A DNA stretch of 64,000 nucleotides from Chitinophagales bacterium (GTDB taxonomy: Bacteria; Bacteroidota; Bacteroidia; Chitinophagales; CAIOSU01), in the NCBI GenBank assembly GCA_018401955.1, contig JAGYJT010000008.1, positions 1 through 64,000 of the forward strand, in the 5' to 3' direction. The notes beneath the pieces were generated by a model. That model saw only the letters and a list, made by a program, of their open reading frames with translations. It was not told the DNA's origin and searched no databases. Positions within the stretch are counted from its first letter, which is position 1. Each line of letters opens with the position of its first letter. Below are positions 7,127 to 16,764 of the stretch, piece by piece. Both the position numbers and the translations under genes were made by a program.

Positions 7127-10100
7127 ATGAAACAAAAACTACTCCTCACCTTAACCTTTATTGCCTTATTATTAATTGTTGATAACGCTTTTACCAGCAG
7201 TGGTGTGCCGCCTATTGGTCGCACTGGTGCCCCGGGCGAAAGCACTTGTGCAGCATCGGGCTGCCATACGGGCAATGCAGTGGTGGCCAACTCTAGTTTT
7301 TTGGCGGTTACTTCCGCAAGCAGTACACTTTTTACTGATGGCTACACGCCAGGGCAAACGTATAATATTATTGTTAACCTCAGCACCAACACCCCCCGCT
7401 ATGGTTTTCAGTTAACGGTGCTTGATAATTTGAACAACAATGCAGCAGGTACTTTGGCATTGTTGCCTAACCCTACATCTACCTCATTAAACAATGCCGG
7501 TGGAAGACAATATGTTGGGCATTTAAATGCTAACAGCATCAACGCCTGGAGTTTTACCTGGACGGCTCCTGCAGCCGGAACCGACACCGTAGTGTTTTAC
7601 GCATCAGGAAATGCTAGCAACAACAATGGTGGTACCTCAGGCGACATAATACACACCAATAGCTTTAAGCTACACGAAAGGGTTTCGCAACCGGTAAGTG
7701 GTTGCGATGAGATTTTTATTTCGGAGTATGTTGAGGGCAGCGGTTTTAACAAAGCTATAGAGCTATATAACCCAACAGCCAACCCGATAGATTTGAGCAA
7801 CTACCGTATGGCGCAATACAACAATGGCTCGGCTACCCCAGGGGTATATTCAGCTTTATCAGGTATTATCCAACCTTATGGTACCCGGGTGCTGGTATTG
7901 GACAAACGCACAGGCAACCCAGCTACCGACCCCGATTTGGCAGCCAAGGCCGATACTTTTATGAACCCTACCAATACGGCCGAGTTTTTATACTTTAACG
8001 GTGATGATGCCTTAGTATTGGAGCGCTTGAACGGAACTGTGGTTGATATATTCGGTAAAATTGGACAGGACCCCGGTAGTGCTTGGAGCGGCGGGGGCGT
8101 ATCTACCGTAAACCGTACCTTGGTGCGTAAGCCAGGTGTTACACAAGGTGTTACCTCTAGCCCTGCTACCTTTGATCCTTCAATTGAATGGATTTCATAC
8201 CCGCAAAATTTTTTCGATTCGCTGGGTACGCATTTGAGCGCCTGTAGCCCTACCTTTTGTAATACTTTGGAGCTTACTGCAACCCCTACCGATGTGTCGT
8301 GTAATGGTGGCACTGATGGCGAAGTGACCTTAACTGCTACAGGTGGCACGGGTGTGTATTCGTATAACTCAACCCCGCTTTCTGGCCTTTCAGCGGGCAA
8401 TTACACTTACATTGTAACTGATGACTTTGGTTGTGCAGATACTACCAATGCTACCATTACAGAGCCTGCAGCACTAACTGTAGTTGTAGTGGGTAATGAC
8501 CCTAACTGTAGCAGTAATGATGGCGAAGCTTATGCTGCAGCTACCGGTGGCACGCTACCATATAGCTTCAACTGGAGTGGAGGCACCCCCAATGCCGCTG
8601 GCGATACTATAACCAACCTTACCGCAGGTACCTACAGTGTTTCTGTAACCGATAACAACGGCTGCACGGCTAGCGGCACGGTTGCACTAACTGCACCATT
8701 GGTTGCGCAACAGCCAACTATTATTAACGGCGATGTTACGGCTTGCTTAGGTACTGAAACATACTCGGTGGCTGCCCAAACTGGCGTAACTTTTACTTGG
8801 GCAGTTTCAGCAGGAGCTACTATTACACCAAACGGAAACCAAGCTAGTGTAAACTACACTGCAGCGGGTAGTTACACCATATCTGTTACGGCTAGCACAA
8901 CAGCCTGCGGCAATGCACCAGTGCAAACACTGGCTGTATCGGTGGTTGAAACGCCAAGCGTACCTACGGTTTCGGGTGCAGCAGTAGCTTGCTTGCCTGC
9001 TACCGAGTTGTATAGCGTGCCATCAGCGGCAGGTGTTACCTACAATTGGGCATTGGGTAGTGGTGGTACCGTTACCCCGGTAAACAATAACTCGATAAAT
9101 ATTACGTGGTCAAGCGTTGGCACCCATACTATTAGTGTTACGGCAAGTAATATTTGTGGCACCAGTGCGGCAGGTACTTTAGCTGTTAGTGTGGGCAACC
9201 CATCGGTTAGTTTGGGCAATGATACTACTGCTTGTGGCCAAGTTGGTTTAGGGGCAACTGGCTTTGCGAGCTACCAATGGAGCACGGGTGCCAGCACCAA
9301 CCAAATCAACGTTACCCAGTCGGGCAATATCGGCTTAACCGTTACCGATAACCTAGGTTGCACCGCCAACGATGCGGTAAATGTAACCATTACTCCAGGC
9401 CCAACACTTACCTTGCCAGCCACTGCTACTGATTGTGATACGGCTGTAGTAAATGCCGGTGGCAACTTTACCAGCTATGCTTGGAGCAACGGACAAACTA
9501 CTTCAATAGGCAGCTTTACCCAAAGTGGTACTTATACGCTAACGGTTACCGATGCCGGGGGTTGTAGCGTTTCTGATGATGTGGTAGTGACTATTTTCCC
9601 TGAACCAGACCCTAGTTTGCCAACCACTGCAACTGATTGTGATACCGTGCAAGTTGGCGGTGCGGGTGGTTTTGCGAGCTATTTATGGAGTACCGGCGAA
9701 ACAACCCAGATAGCCACATTTACAGCCTCGGGTTTTTACAGCCTTACGGTTACCGATACCAATGGCTGCGTGGGTAGTGGTACTTTTGAGGCAATATTGA
9801 CAGGTAGCACGGCCTCGGCTGGCTTTACTTATACCGCCAATGGTTTGGATGTGGACTTTACCGATGCTAGCACTGGTGGCAATACATATGCTTGGGATTT
9901 TGGTGATGGCACAAGCTCTAGTAGCCAAAATCCATCGGTAACTTATGCTGCCGAGGGCAGTTATGCAGTGAGCCTTACGGTAAGCGATAATTGCGGAAGC
10001 GATACGTTTACCGATACTGTTACGGTAATAACCATAGGTGTGACCAATTTGGCTGGTGTAAATGCTTTGGAGGTATACCCCAACCCAACCAACAGGCAGT

Positions 10101-10300
10101 TGCAGGTTACTTGGGGTGCCGTAAGTGGTACTGCTACCATTGAGGTGTGGAACACTCTAGGCCAGCGCCTGCAAGTAGCGGAGGCCGATGCAACCAGTGC
10201 AACACAAACGATGGATGTGCAAGACTTGCCTAGTGGCATATATATGCTACGCATTCAAGTAGGCGATAACAATAAGTTGGTGAAGTTTGTGAAAGAGTAA
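7127..10300 (+). CDS. Multidomain T9SS cargo: choice-of-anchor V, lamin tail, SprB and PKD domains
   Basis: A 1057-residue secreted protein. Residues 1-~23 are a signal peptide. Residues ~27-185 resemble the choice-of-anchor V family, with CAASGCH (Cys41, Cys46, His47), a CX4CH variant of a haem-c-like site. Residues ~193-375 look like a lamin-tail domain (EIFISEYVEGSG, KAIELYNPTANPIDLSNY). Two SprB-type repeats follow (DVSCNGGTDGEVTL; GNYTYIVTDDFGC), then several Ig/PKD-like modules and a clear PKD domain (YAWDFGDGTSSSSQNPSVTY). The C-terminus is a T9SS type A sorting domain (LEVYPNPTNRQLQV ... GIYMLRIQ ... KFVKE). It should cross the outer membrane through the type IX system and be attached or released. 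No catalytic domain was recognised; an adhesive or matrix role is inference. Confidence 0.88.
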   Translation: MKQKLLLTLTFIALLLIVDNAFTSSGVPPIGRTGAPGESTCAASGCHTGNAVVANSSFLAVTSASSTLFTDGYTPGQTYNIIVNLSTNTPRYGFQLTVLDNLNNNAAGTLALLPNPTSTSLNNAGGRQYVGHLNANSINAWSFTWTAPAAGTDTVVFYASGNASNNNGGTSGDIIHTNSFKLHERVSQPVSGCDEIFISEYVEGSGFNKAIELYNPTANPIDLSNYRMAQYNNGSATPGVYSALSGIIQPYGTRVLVLDKRTGNPATDPDLAAKADTFMNPTNTAEFLYFNGDDALVLERLNGTVVDIFGKIGQDPGSAWSGGGVSTVNRTLVRKPGVTQGVTSSPATFDPSIEWISYPQNFFDSLGTHLSACSPTFCNTLELTATPTDVSCNGGTDGEVTLTATGGTGVYSYNSTPLSGLSAGNYTYIVTDDFGCADTTNATITEPAALTVVVVGNDPNCSSNDGEAYAAATGGTLPYSFNWSGGTPNAAGDTITNLTAGTYSVSVTDNNGCTASGTVALTAPLVAQQPTIINGDVTACLGTETYSVAAQTGVTFTWAVSAGATITPNGNQASVNYTAAGSYTISVTASTTACGNAPVQTLAVSVVETPSVPTVSGAAVACLPATELYSVPSAAGVTYNWALGSGGTVTPVNNNSINITWSSVGTHTISVTASNICGTSAAGTLAVSVGNPSVSLGNDTTACGQVGLGATGFASYQWSTGASTNQINVTQSGNIGLTVTDNLGCTANDAVNVTITPGPTLTLPATATDCDTAVVNAGGNFTSYAWSNGQTTSIGSFTQSGTYTLTVTDAGGCSVSDDVVVTIFPEPDPSLPTTATDCDTVQVGGAGGFASYLWSTGETTQIATFTASGFYSLTVTDTNGCVGSGTFEAILTGSTASAGFTYTANGLDVDFTDASTGGNTYAWDFGDGTSSSSQNPSVTYAAEGSYAVSLTVSDNCGSDTFTDTVTVITIGVTNLAGVNALEVYPNPTNRQLQVTWGAVSGTATIEVWNTLGQRLQVAEADATSATQTMDVQDLPSGIYMLRIQVGDNNKLVKFVKE

Positions 10301-10324
10301 ACTTTTTGAACTTATTAGAAATAT

Positions 10325-10365
10325 AACGGCCTCGAACTATTTGGTTCGAGGCCGTTGATTTTATT
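10325..10365 (+). terminator. Intrinsic terminator after the 7127 gene
   Basis: A perfect 13-bp stem, AACGGCCTCGAAC at 10325-10337 with its complement at 10344-10356, closes a 6-base TATTTG loop and is followed by GATTTTATT. It starts 25 bases after the stop codon. Confidence 0.85.
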
Positions 10366-10461
10366 GGTACTGGTGGTTTTTGCAAGCCGGTTAAACAACA
10401 CCGGTTAGCTGTTACCATTCCTCGTTATTTCTATTATATTTACCAAAAAAAAAGGACAATT

Positions 10462-11559
10462 ATGGGTATTGCACGTATTGTAGCGTTGGTTTTGATGTGT
10501 TTTATTGCCAACAGCTTATTGGCTCAGCGAGAGATTATGGCCGATACTGCTCGCGTTGCTAAAGATTCTACATTAACAGAGTATTTAGAGGCATATAAAG
10601 TAAGGCCCGATGATGCTCGCTTAAACCTTAAAATTGCCCGTATCTATCTACGTGAAGACTCATTTGCCCTTGGCTTGCCTTATGCGCTTAAAACATATGA
10701 GTTAATGCCACAAAACGATGACGCAAGCTATGTGGCAGGCGCCTTATATTATAAGCTTAAACAGTACGCCCTATCGGTAGAGTTTTTCCGTAAGGCAATT
10801 GCCATAGACCCTGACCATGGATATTTCAGCTATTGTAATTTGGCCAGGATTATGCTAAACACCGATACCACACTGGTAACCAGTAAGCGCGATTTTATCG
10901 ACATGCATTCGTACAACGTTGCAGAAATGGTGAAGTGGGCTAAAGACCCCAACCATAAATACTACCACAATGCACTAAAAGATAAATTTGCAAAGGATTG
11001 GTCTAGCTTGAGTTTGGATGAGTTTTACATGCTCTACTTTGGCCGCTCGGTTCAACCCGATTATGACCCTTACGCTAACCACGCTGCAATATCAGAAGAA
11101 CTAAGGGCGCTGTATAATGACGAGAAGTATGATGAAGGCGTAAAAGTTGGCAATATGTTGTTGCAAGAGCACTCGTTAGACTTGAACGTTAACTGGTACT
11201 TGGCTATGTGCTATTATAAGCTAGAAAACTATGCTTTGTACGAGAAATATATGAGCATATACCGTAGCTTTTTGCTGGGCATAGTAAGTACAGGCGATGG
11301 TGATGAGCCAGAGTCTGCTTACATAGTGATTTCTGTGGATGATGAGGCCGAGGTGATGTACTACCTCTCGTACAAACAAGATAAGCAAGAGCTTGTAAAT
11401 ATCAATGGCCATACTTTTGATAAAATTACGGGCATTGATACGGACACTAAAGAAGACCTTGTAGTCTATTTCAACATCGATAGGCCCTTTCGTGCTTTAA
11501 CCGGTATGCTTGATGGTATTGATGTACCTGAGGATAAAAAAGGTAAAAAGAAGAAGTAG
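10462..11559 (+). CDS. Exported TPR protein, DUF4919-like
   Basis: A 365-residue protein with a signal peptide (MGIARIVALVLMCFIANSLLAQ). TPR-like helical pairs cover residues ~38-125 (DDARLNLKIARIYLREDSFA; DASYVAGALYYKLKQYALSV; AIAIDPDHGYFSYCNLARI). The middle segment, SLSLDEFYMLYFGRSVQPDY followed by PYANHAAISEELRALYNDEK, fits the DUF4919 pattern of a YYG-like motif and a following E-helix. The C-terminus ends in a lysine-rich tail KKGKKKK. Periplasmic location is inferred from the signal peptide; function is unknown. A near-consensus -7 element (TATATTTA) and an A-rich tract precede the ATG. It converges with the membrane protein ending at 11567. Confidence 0.7.
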   Translation: MGIARIVALVLMCFIANSLLAQREIMADTARVAKDSTLTEYLEAYKVRPDDARLNLKIARIYLREDSFALGLPYALKTYELMPQNDDASYVAGALYYKLKQYALSVEFFRKAIAIDPDHGYFSYCNLARIMLNTDTTLVTSKRDFIDMHSYNVAEMVKWAKDPNHKYYHNALKDKFAKDWSSLSLDEFYMLYFGRSVQPDYDPYANHAAISEELRALYNDEKYDEGVKVGNMLLQEHSLDLNVNWYLAMCYYKLENYALYEKYMSIYRSFLLGIVSTGDGDEPESAYIVISVDDEAEVMYYLSYKQDKQELVNINGHTFDKITGIDTDTKEDLVVYFNIDRPFRALTGMLDGIDVPEDKKGKKKK

Positions 11560-11566
11560 CGGTATA

Positions 11567-12181
11567 TTACCCTCTTTGCCATAATTTGGTACAGCAACCA
11601 GATTGCTCTTCGTAGTACAGTTCCGTTAGTTGCGCTTGTGCATTGTGCAGTTGAAAGGCCGCGCAAATGCCTTCAAATACCTCGTCATAGTCTTTATAAT
11701 CGGTAGTAACGATAAAAGTTTGCCCGCCGCGGTAATGAATGTGCAAACATGCATTAAGTATCATGTCTTCTGGGTGTATTTCTGTAACTTCAGCAGTAAC
11801 CATGTCAACATTATGCCAAGGTATATGCAGTGCTTGTTTATCACAGTAAATACCTTGTTCATTTACCACTACACCTTGGCTAGGTAAGCTATTTCTAAAA
11901 AATAGGTTAACAAACTTGTATCTAGCATTAACCCACGTTTCAATTTTTGAGGTAAACTGCACCCAAAGCACTAATACCGCTGTTGATGTAAAAATGGCTA
12001 TTATCGGGTGCTCAGCCAGTGGTTGCAAGAATTTTGGCAAGTGGGTGATCAAATATCCAAACCCTGCACCAAATATCACTATATTAACTAGGTAAAGCAA
12101 TTTATACAACTTGCTGATTTTCTTTCGGAAGAATATGGGTTTAACCTCTTCAGGCTTACATTCTATGTGCGAGTATGCCAA
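11567..12181 (-). CDS. Two-TM membrane protein with PH-like C-terminus, unknown function
   Basis: A 204-residue hypothetical protein. Two membrane segments lie near residues 28-48 and 58-78 (LLYLVNIVIFGAGFGYLI; HPIIAIFTSTAVLVLWV), followed by a soluble domain with alternating strands (GVVVNEQGIYCDKQALHIPW; LHIHYRGGQTFIVTT) reminiscent of YcxB/PH-like domains. The C-terminus contains a CC pair (SGCCTKLW). No ATG is available at the N-terminus: the best start is TTG at 12181, inside the last codons of the upstream gene (19-base overlap), although an ATT three codons earlier is also in frame. It is the last gene of a probable three-gene operon starting at 14260. Confidence 0.6.
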   Translation of the reverse strand: MAYSHIECKPEEVKPIFFRKKISKLYKLLYLVNIVIFGAGFGYLITHLPKFLQPLAEHPIIAIFTSTAVLVLWVQFTSKIETWVNARYKFVNLFFRNSLPSQGVVVNEQGIYCDKQALHIPWHNVDMVTAEVTEIHPEDMILNACLHIHYRGGQTFIVTTDYKDYDEVFEGICAAFQLHNAQAQLTELYYEEQSGCCTKLWQRG

Positions 12182-12378
12182 ATGCTTAATAACACCATGA
12201 CGACTATTATCGCTAAAATAGAGGCCATAATAATAAAGCGCCCTAGCATTCCATCAGCCTGGTCTATTAAAAGCCGAACAGGGGACATAAGGATTACAGC
12301 ATTGGCCGCAAAATAGAGGTATAGCGCAAATAAGGTATCTTCCGTTATTGGCAGCTTAATTTTCCCCTTTTGTTTCAT
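12163..12378 (-). CDS. Small two-TM membrane protein
   Basis: A 71-residue hypothetical protein with two hydrophobic helices (TLFALYLYFAANAVILM; GRFIIMASILAIIVVMVLL) and a short positively charged N-terminus (MKQKGKIKLP). It starts with ATG at 12378, 10 bases after the stop of the Omp28-like T9SS cargo gene, and overlaps the next gene by 19 bases, so the three are probably co-transcribed. No family was recognised. The ORF is short, but ATG placement, tight spacing and plausible membrane topology support a real gene. Confidence 0.55.
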   Translation of the reverse strand: MKQKGKIKLPITEDTLFALYLYFAANAVILMSPVRLLIDQADGMLGRFIIMASILAIIVVMVLLSIWHTRT

Positions 12379-12388
12379 GCAATAGTAC

Positions 12389-14260
12389 TTACTCGCCTTT
12401 AACCACTCTTATCACAGATTGGTTGGCTCCATTGGTTAGTATCATTATATAGATGCCAGTAGAGAGTTGGTCAGTATCAATAGTAACCATGTTGCGGTTG
12501 TTATCCAAATCAACATTCATCACCCTTTCACCTAAAAGGTTATAGAATACTGCATTGGCTAGGGTTAATGGCTCTTTGCTAACTATGGTAAGTGCATTAT
12601 TAAACGGGTTGGGGTAAAGGCTAATGAGGTTGTTCTCTGGCAAATCAAGAATGCCTGTTAGCTGGCCAACCGCAGCAATACCTGTTTTTTCGCAGCCATT
12701 GGCGTCGGTAACGGTAACGCTGTAATCACCGCTTGCTAGTTGAGATATGTTGGCTGTGGTAGCACCATTTTCCCAGCTATAGGTATAAGGCATTGTACCA
12801 CCAGTACCTACCACAGTTGCCGTGCCGTTATTAGCCGAAGAAGCATCTGTGGTGTTAATATTTATCAGCAACTCCGCCGGATTGCTAAGGTTATAGCCAC
12901 CCTCAAAAGCGTTGGCATTGGCATCGGTTATGGTTACCAAGTATGTACCAGCTGCCAAGCCCCCAATTGAATCGGTAGTAGCAGCATTGCTCCAAATATA
13001 GCTGTAGGGTTCAACTCCACCTGTTACAGTTAGCTTAACACTACCATTATTGTCTCCAAAGCAACTTGGGTTTTGGGTGCTGGCAGCAACAGTAAGCCTG
13101 CTTACATATATGCTGTCATTTTTAGTGCATCCGTTGGCATCGGTAACGGTTACCTGGGCAAAGCCTTCGCTCAGTCCCATGGCAGTTGCCATGGTGTTTC
13201 CGTTGCTCCATAAATAAATATACGGGGCAGTGCCACCCGTAACCAGCACGGTAGCCGTGCCATTGACAGCGGTAGTTGGGGTATAGCTCATTTGGGTGGA
13301 TAGGGAGTTATTTGTCGGAACCACGATTGAATCTACGTACTTGTAGTTGTTTGCATCGGTAATGGTTACCATATAGGTGCCTGCAGCTAGGTTGCCATAT
13401 GTTGCAGCCCCGTTGCCATTATCCCAAAAGTAGGTATACGGGGGTTGGCCACCGCTCACCATTACCGTTGCCGAGCCATTGCCAGCATTGGCACAGTCTT
13501 CTGGCACCACGGTGCTTTCCACTATCAAATCAAATTTGGTGCCCGAGTTCCATATCTCCTTTGTTAGGGTATCTTGAATAAATACCAGCGCATAGACTTC
13601 ATTTGCTTGCCAAACAGGGTCGAGCGTTACGCTAAAATTATGGTTGCTCACAAAACCAATCGGCGCAGCCACAAAGCGTTTGCCAGCATCATCGGGCAGC
13701 ATGGTACGGAACACATTGAAGTGCTCCGACTCGCCGTTAGGGGCATTGTAGAAAGTCTCTTTTTCGGTAATGGCAACATACAGCCGCAGGTTGGGATTGT
13801 TAACCGCCGCAAAACTTTTAACAGCCACATTAATGTTCAGCATGTTACCGTTTACTGTTTCCGTTACTTGTATGCGCAAAGGGCTGGTTTGGTTTACCAA
13901 TTGATCAACCCTACTTTGCGGCAGCAAATTTGCCCCACCTACACCCCTAGTTAAGCCATTGGTGTAGCTGGTAGGCGTAGAGTTAACACCATAAAGGTTT
14001 TTGCGGGCATTGTTTCCAGCGGTGTTGTATTGATAATAGATGCAAGCAGCATATGGTACTTCGGAGTGGATGGAAACGTGATGCACTTCACCAGGGTTGT
14101 TATCCAAGGTGTTAAACAACTGAGGGTTGCCCGCAGCACACGATGAGCATAGGGTATTGGTAAAATGCTCTACGGTAATGTATCGTTTGGCGGTTTGGCT
14201 GTGCAACCAAGTGGAGGCAAACAAAAAGAAACAGGCAAAAGATAGTGGAAGTTTTTTCAT
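12389..14260 (-). CDS. Omp28-family T9SS type A cargo with SprB repeats
   Basis: A 623-residue secreted protein. After the signal peptide (MKKLPLSFACFFLFASTWLHSQ), residues ~25-250 resemble the Omp28 family of Bacteroidota outer-membrane proteins, with a thioredoxin-like CSSC motif in VEHFTNTLCSSCAAGNP. Residues ~255-530 hold four SprB-type repeats (for example GGQPPYTYFWDNG; GGVEPYSYIWSNA; GTYLVTITDAN). The last ~75 residues are a T9SS type A sorting domain (LISLYPNPFNNALTIV ... STGIYIMILTN ... SVIRVVKGE). The protein should be exported through the type IX system. A redox or adhesive function is possible, but nothing in the sequence decides between them. Confidence 0.85.
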   Translation of the reverse strand: MKKLPLSFACFFLFASTWLHSQTAKRYITVEHFTNTLCSSCAAGNPQLFNTLDNNPGEVHHVSIHSEVPYAACIYYQYNTAGNNARKNLYGVNSTPTSYTNGLTRGVGGANLLPQSRVDQLVNQTSPLRIQVTETVNGNMLNINVAVKSFAAVNNPNLRLYVAITEKETFYNAPNGESEHFNVFRTMLPDDAGKRFVAAPIGFVSNHNFSVTLDPVWQANEVYALVFIQDTLTKEIWNSGTKFDLIVESTVVPEDCANAGNGSATVMVSGGQPPYTYFWDNGNGAATYGNLAAGTYMVTITDANNYKYVDSIVVPTNNSLSTQMSYTPTTAVNGTATVLVTGGTAPYIYLWSNGNTMATAMGLSEGFAQVTVTDANGCTKNDSIYVSRLTVAASTQNPSCFGDNNGSVKLTVTGGVEPYSYIWSNAATTDSIGGLAAGTYLVTITDANANAFEGGYNLSNPAELLININTTDASSANNGTATVVGTGGTMPYTYSWENGATTANISQLASGDYSVTVTDANGCEKTGIAAVGQLTGILDLPENNLISLYPNPFNNALTIVSKEPLTLANAVFYNLLGERVMNVDLDNNRNMVTIDTDQLSTGIYIMILTNGANQSVIRVVKGE

Positions 14261-14623
14261 GGCGCTTGAATAATTGACTGCTATAAAGTTAATACCTTAT
14301 CCATTAGCGAAGTGTAACATTTGTATCACGATACTACAATAAACCAGTTGTGTATTCATTAGTACTGTACCTCGCTGTTATTGTTAATCCTGGAGCGGCC
14401 ACATTTATATCGCTTAATAGTTGTATTTTTGCACCCGCTTTGCCAAGTTATGCAACCCAATTGGGTTATTAACGTATCTATAAAATGGGTTTATCCGTTG
14501 AAAAACAGTATTTTAAGCAAGGCAGGCAGCGGCAAAGCAAAACTTTTTGTGGATAAGTACGTAAAAATACCTAACCACCACATTCGCCCGCTAAAAATTG
14601 GGCATTAACCAAATGGTTGAGCT
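14261..14623. other. Divergent intergenic region between Omp28-like and PorE-like genes
   Basis: These 363 bases separate two divergent genes. On the plus strand TATTTTTG at 14424-14431 is an exact -7 consensus element pointing at the PorE-like gene, leaving a leader of about 185 bases; no TTG sits at the right distance. On the minus strand a near-match TAACTTTA lies about 25-30 bases before the 14260 start. I see no RNA gene or credible ORF. Confidence 0.4.
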
Positions 14624-16633
14624 ATGAAGGCAACCGATTTTTTAATAGGATTACTACTTACTGCTGGCATAGCGGCACATGCGCCTATTGCCGCCCAAGA
14701 TAGCACCAAGTACCACATTGCAGATAATAACATGGTGCAACGTGATACTAACCCCAAGTATTTTCTAAAGCCACCTATTGAGTTTACCAATTTACATTCA
14801 ACGGTATATTATGTAGATGCCAAAAAGCTTAAAAACATTGATAAGCTTGAGGCATCAGAAAAATTGGATGAACTAAAACCGGCACTAGAAGACTATATAA
14901 GCAACTTTAGCGGCGAAAACTTTGGCCAAGACTATGAGCTGATGTGGAAACTTGCCCAGCTGTATGAAAAGAGCGGGGAGATGGAAAATGCCAAATGGCT
15001 TTACCGAATCTTGCTGCGGCATAGCGAGAGCCATATAGAAAAAATTGCCCAATTTTACGATGCCCTTACCGTAAACGATAAAGACTACTACGTTCCTATT
15101 TCTTTCTATTACGAGTTGGTTGATTTTCGTAGGCAGGTAGATTCACTGATACCACCGAAAGGGGTTTTCTTGAACATGGGTGATGCGCTAAATTCTGAGT
15201 ACGAAGATTATGGTCCATCATTGAGTGCGGATAATCAGGTTCTTTTCTTTGGTACCAAACGCAACCGCCGCACCATAAAAGGTGTAGAGCACATTAACGA
15301 AGACATTTACTTTTCTACCAAAAACGAAAATGGTGAGTGGGACGAAGCCCAGCCTTTGGATGGTATTAACAGCCAGTTTAACGATGGCGCGCCTAACCTT
15401 ACCCGCGATGGTAATACACTATATTTTGTGCGTTGCGAATCGCCGGATGGCCTTGGTCGTTGCGATTTGTATGTGGCAAGCAAGCAGCCTGATGGTACTT
15501 GGGGCAAAGTAGAAAACCTAGGCCCTAACGTTAATACCGAGCATTGGGACTCGCACCCTGCACTTTCGCACACTGAAGACACACTATATTTTGTAAGCGA
15601 CCGCCCAGGTGGTTTTGGTGCCAACGACATCTACTTTACCTACAAAAACAAGCATGGACAATGGATGCCTGCCCAAAACATGGGCCCCATCATTAATACC
15701 CGTGGCAACGATGTAAGTCCGTTTTACCACCCAGTGCACCATGTGTTTTACTTTAGTAGCGATAATCAGGTGCTAAACTTCGGTAATTTTGATATCTACA
15801 AAACCCGCTGGAGCGGCACCCAATGGGAAGAACCTAAAAACATTGGTCCGCTGGTAAACGGTTGGGGCGATGAGCACTTTTTTACCATTGATGCCGAATC
15901 AAACAACCTATATTATGCCCGATCTGAAAAGGGCGACATGAAACAGGTTGATTTGTATTCGTTTCCGCTACCAATGGGTGCCCAGCCAGAAGCATATACG
16001 GTGTTCAAAGGCTCTATTGTCGATTCGGCAACGGGCAATCCTTTCTCGGGTATTGTTTCAGTAATCGATTTGGACAATGGCATTGAGGTGGCACCTAAGT
16101 TTGTACGCCCCGATGGTTCTTTTGAGTTTGATTTGATTAACAACAACAAGTATTTGTTGGTTATTCAAGGCGAAGACTTTTTCAGAGTAGAGCAGCGGAT
16201 AGACTTAAATGGCGATACCACCATGACCATTGGCGTGCCTGCCATCGAAACCGTTAAAATCCAGTTTTCCAGTATTGAGTTTGCATCCAACAGTGCCGAG
16301 ATAAGCCCGGGTATGGAGAATGACTTGAATAAGCTGGTAGATTACCTGATTGATAACCCTAAGCTAGAACTTATAATATCTGGCCACACCGATAGCCGTG
16401 GCGACGCAGAAAAGAACATTTACCTATCGCACTTGCGCGCCGTTGCCATTAAAGATTTCTTGATTGCCAAAGGGAGCCTAGATCCCGAAAGGATAAGTGC
16501 CAAAGGATATGGCAGCACTATGCCTATTATCAAAGAAGAGCTAACGGATGAAGACCGCAGGATTAACCGCAGGGTAGAGTTTGAGATACTGAAGCCTAGC
16601 GATTTGATTCAGAACCATGCTGATAAGAAATAG
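14624..16633 (+). CDS. PorE-like OmpA family protein (TPR, beta-propeller, CRD, OmpA_C)
   Basis: A 669-residue envelope protein with the domain order known for PorE, the T9SS component that anchors the machine to peptidoglycan. It has a signal peptide (residues 1-25), a helical TPR-like region (~60-150), and WD40-like PD40 blades (~185-450: YGPSLSADNQVLFFGTKRNR; GAPNLTRDGNTLYFVR; SHPALSHTEDTLYFVSDR). Then come a carboxypeptidase-regulatory-like domain (~462-530, GSIVDSATGNPFSGIVSVID) and an OmpA C-terminal domain (~545-655, ISGHTDSRGD with the following R-A-x-x-V-K helix). The peptidoglycan-binding residues are present. Many Bacteroidota encode several paralogues with this layout, so it may be PorE itself or a relative; no other por genes lie in the window. 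Confidence 0.82.
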   Translation: MKATDFLIGLLLTAGIAAHAPIAAQDSTKYHIADNNMVQRDTNPKYFLKPPIEFTNLHSTVYYVDAKKLKNIDKLEASEKLDELKPALEDYISNFSGENFGQDYELMWKLAQLYEKSGEMENAKWLYRILLRHSESHIEKIAQFYDALTVNDKDYYVPISFYYELVDFRRQVDSLIPPKGVFLNMGDALNSEYEDYGPSLSADNQVLFFGTKRNRRTIKGVEHINEDIYFSTKNENGEWDEAQPLDGINSQFNDGAPNLTRDGNTLYFVRCESPDGLGRCDLYVASKQPDGTWGKVENLGPNVNTEHWDSHPALSHTEDTLYFVSDRPGGFGANDIYFTYKNKHGQWMPAQNMGPIINTRGNDVSPFYHPVHHVFYFSSDNQVLNFGNFDIYKTRWSGTQWEEPKNIGPLVNGWGDEHFFTIDAESNNLYYARSEKGDMKQVDLYSFPLPMGAQPEAYTVFKGSIVDSATGNPFSGIVSVIDLDNGIEVAPKFVRPDGSFEFDLINNNKYLLVIQGEDFFRVEQRIDLNGDTTMTIGVPAIETVKIQFSSIEFASNSAEISPGMENDLNKLVDYLIDNPKLELIISGHTDSRGDAEKNIYLSHLRAVAIKDFLIAKGSLDPERISAKGYGSTMPIIKEELTDEDRRINRRVEFEILKPSDLIQNHADKK

Positions 16634-16642
16634 TACCTGCGC

Positions 16643-16680
16643 ATAAGTATGGCCAGTGGCATTATCAATACTTATCCCTT
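16643..16680 (+). terminator. Weak terminator-like hairpin after the PorE-like gene
   Basis: ATAAGTAT at 16643-16650 pairs with ATACTTAT at 16668-16675 around a 17-base loop, followed by CCCTTTT. The long loop and AT-rich stem make this a weak candidate. Confidence 0.25.
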
Positions 16681-16764
16681 TTGTCGAGTATTATAGCATC
16701 CCTATCTAACTGATATTGTTGTGTTTAAGGTTTTTGTTAGTTTGCATGCAAAAGCCACTAACCT

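Noticed and set aside
14381-14608. 75-residue plus-strand ORF in the gap before the PorE-like gene
   Set aside because: Starts at a non-optimal place, has no domain or signal-like features and overlaps the predicted promoter element at 14424; probably chance.
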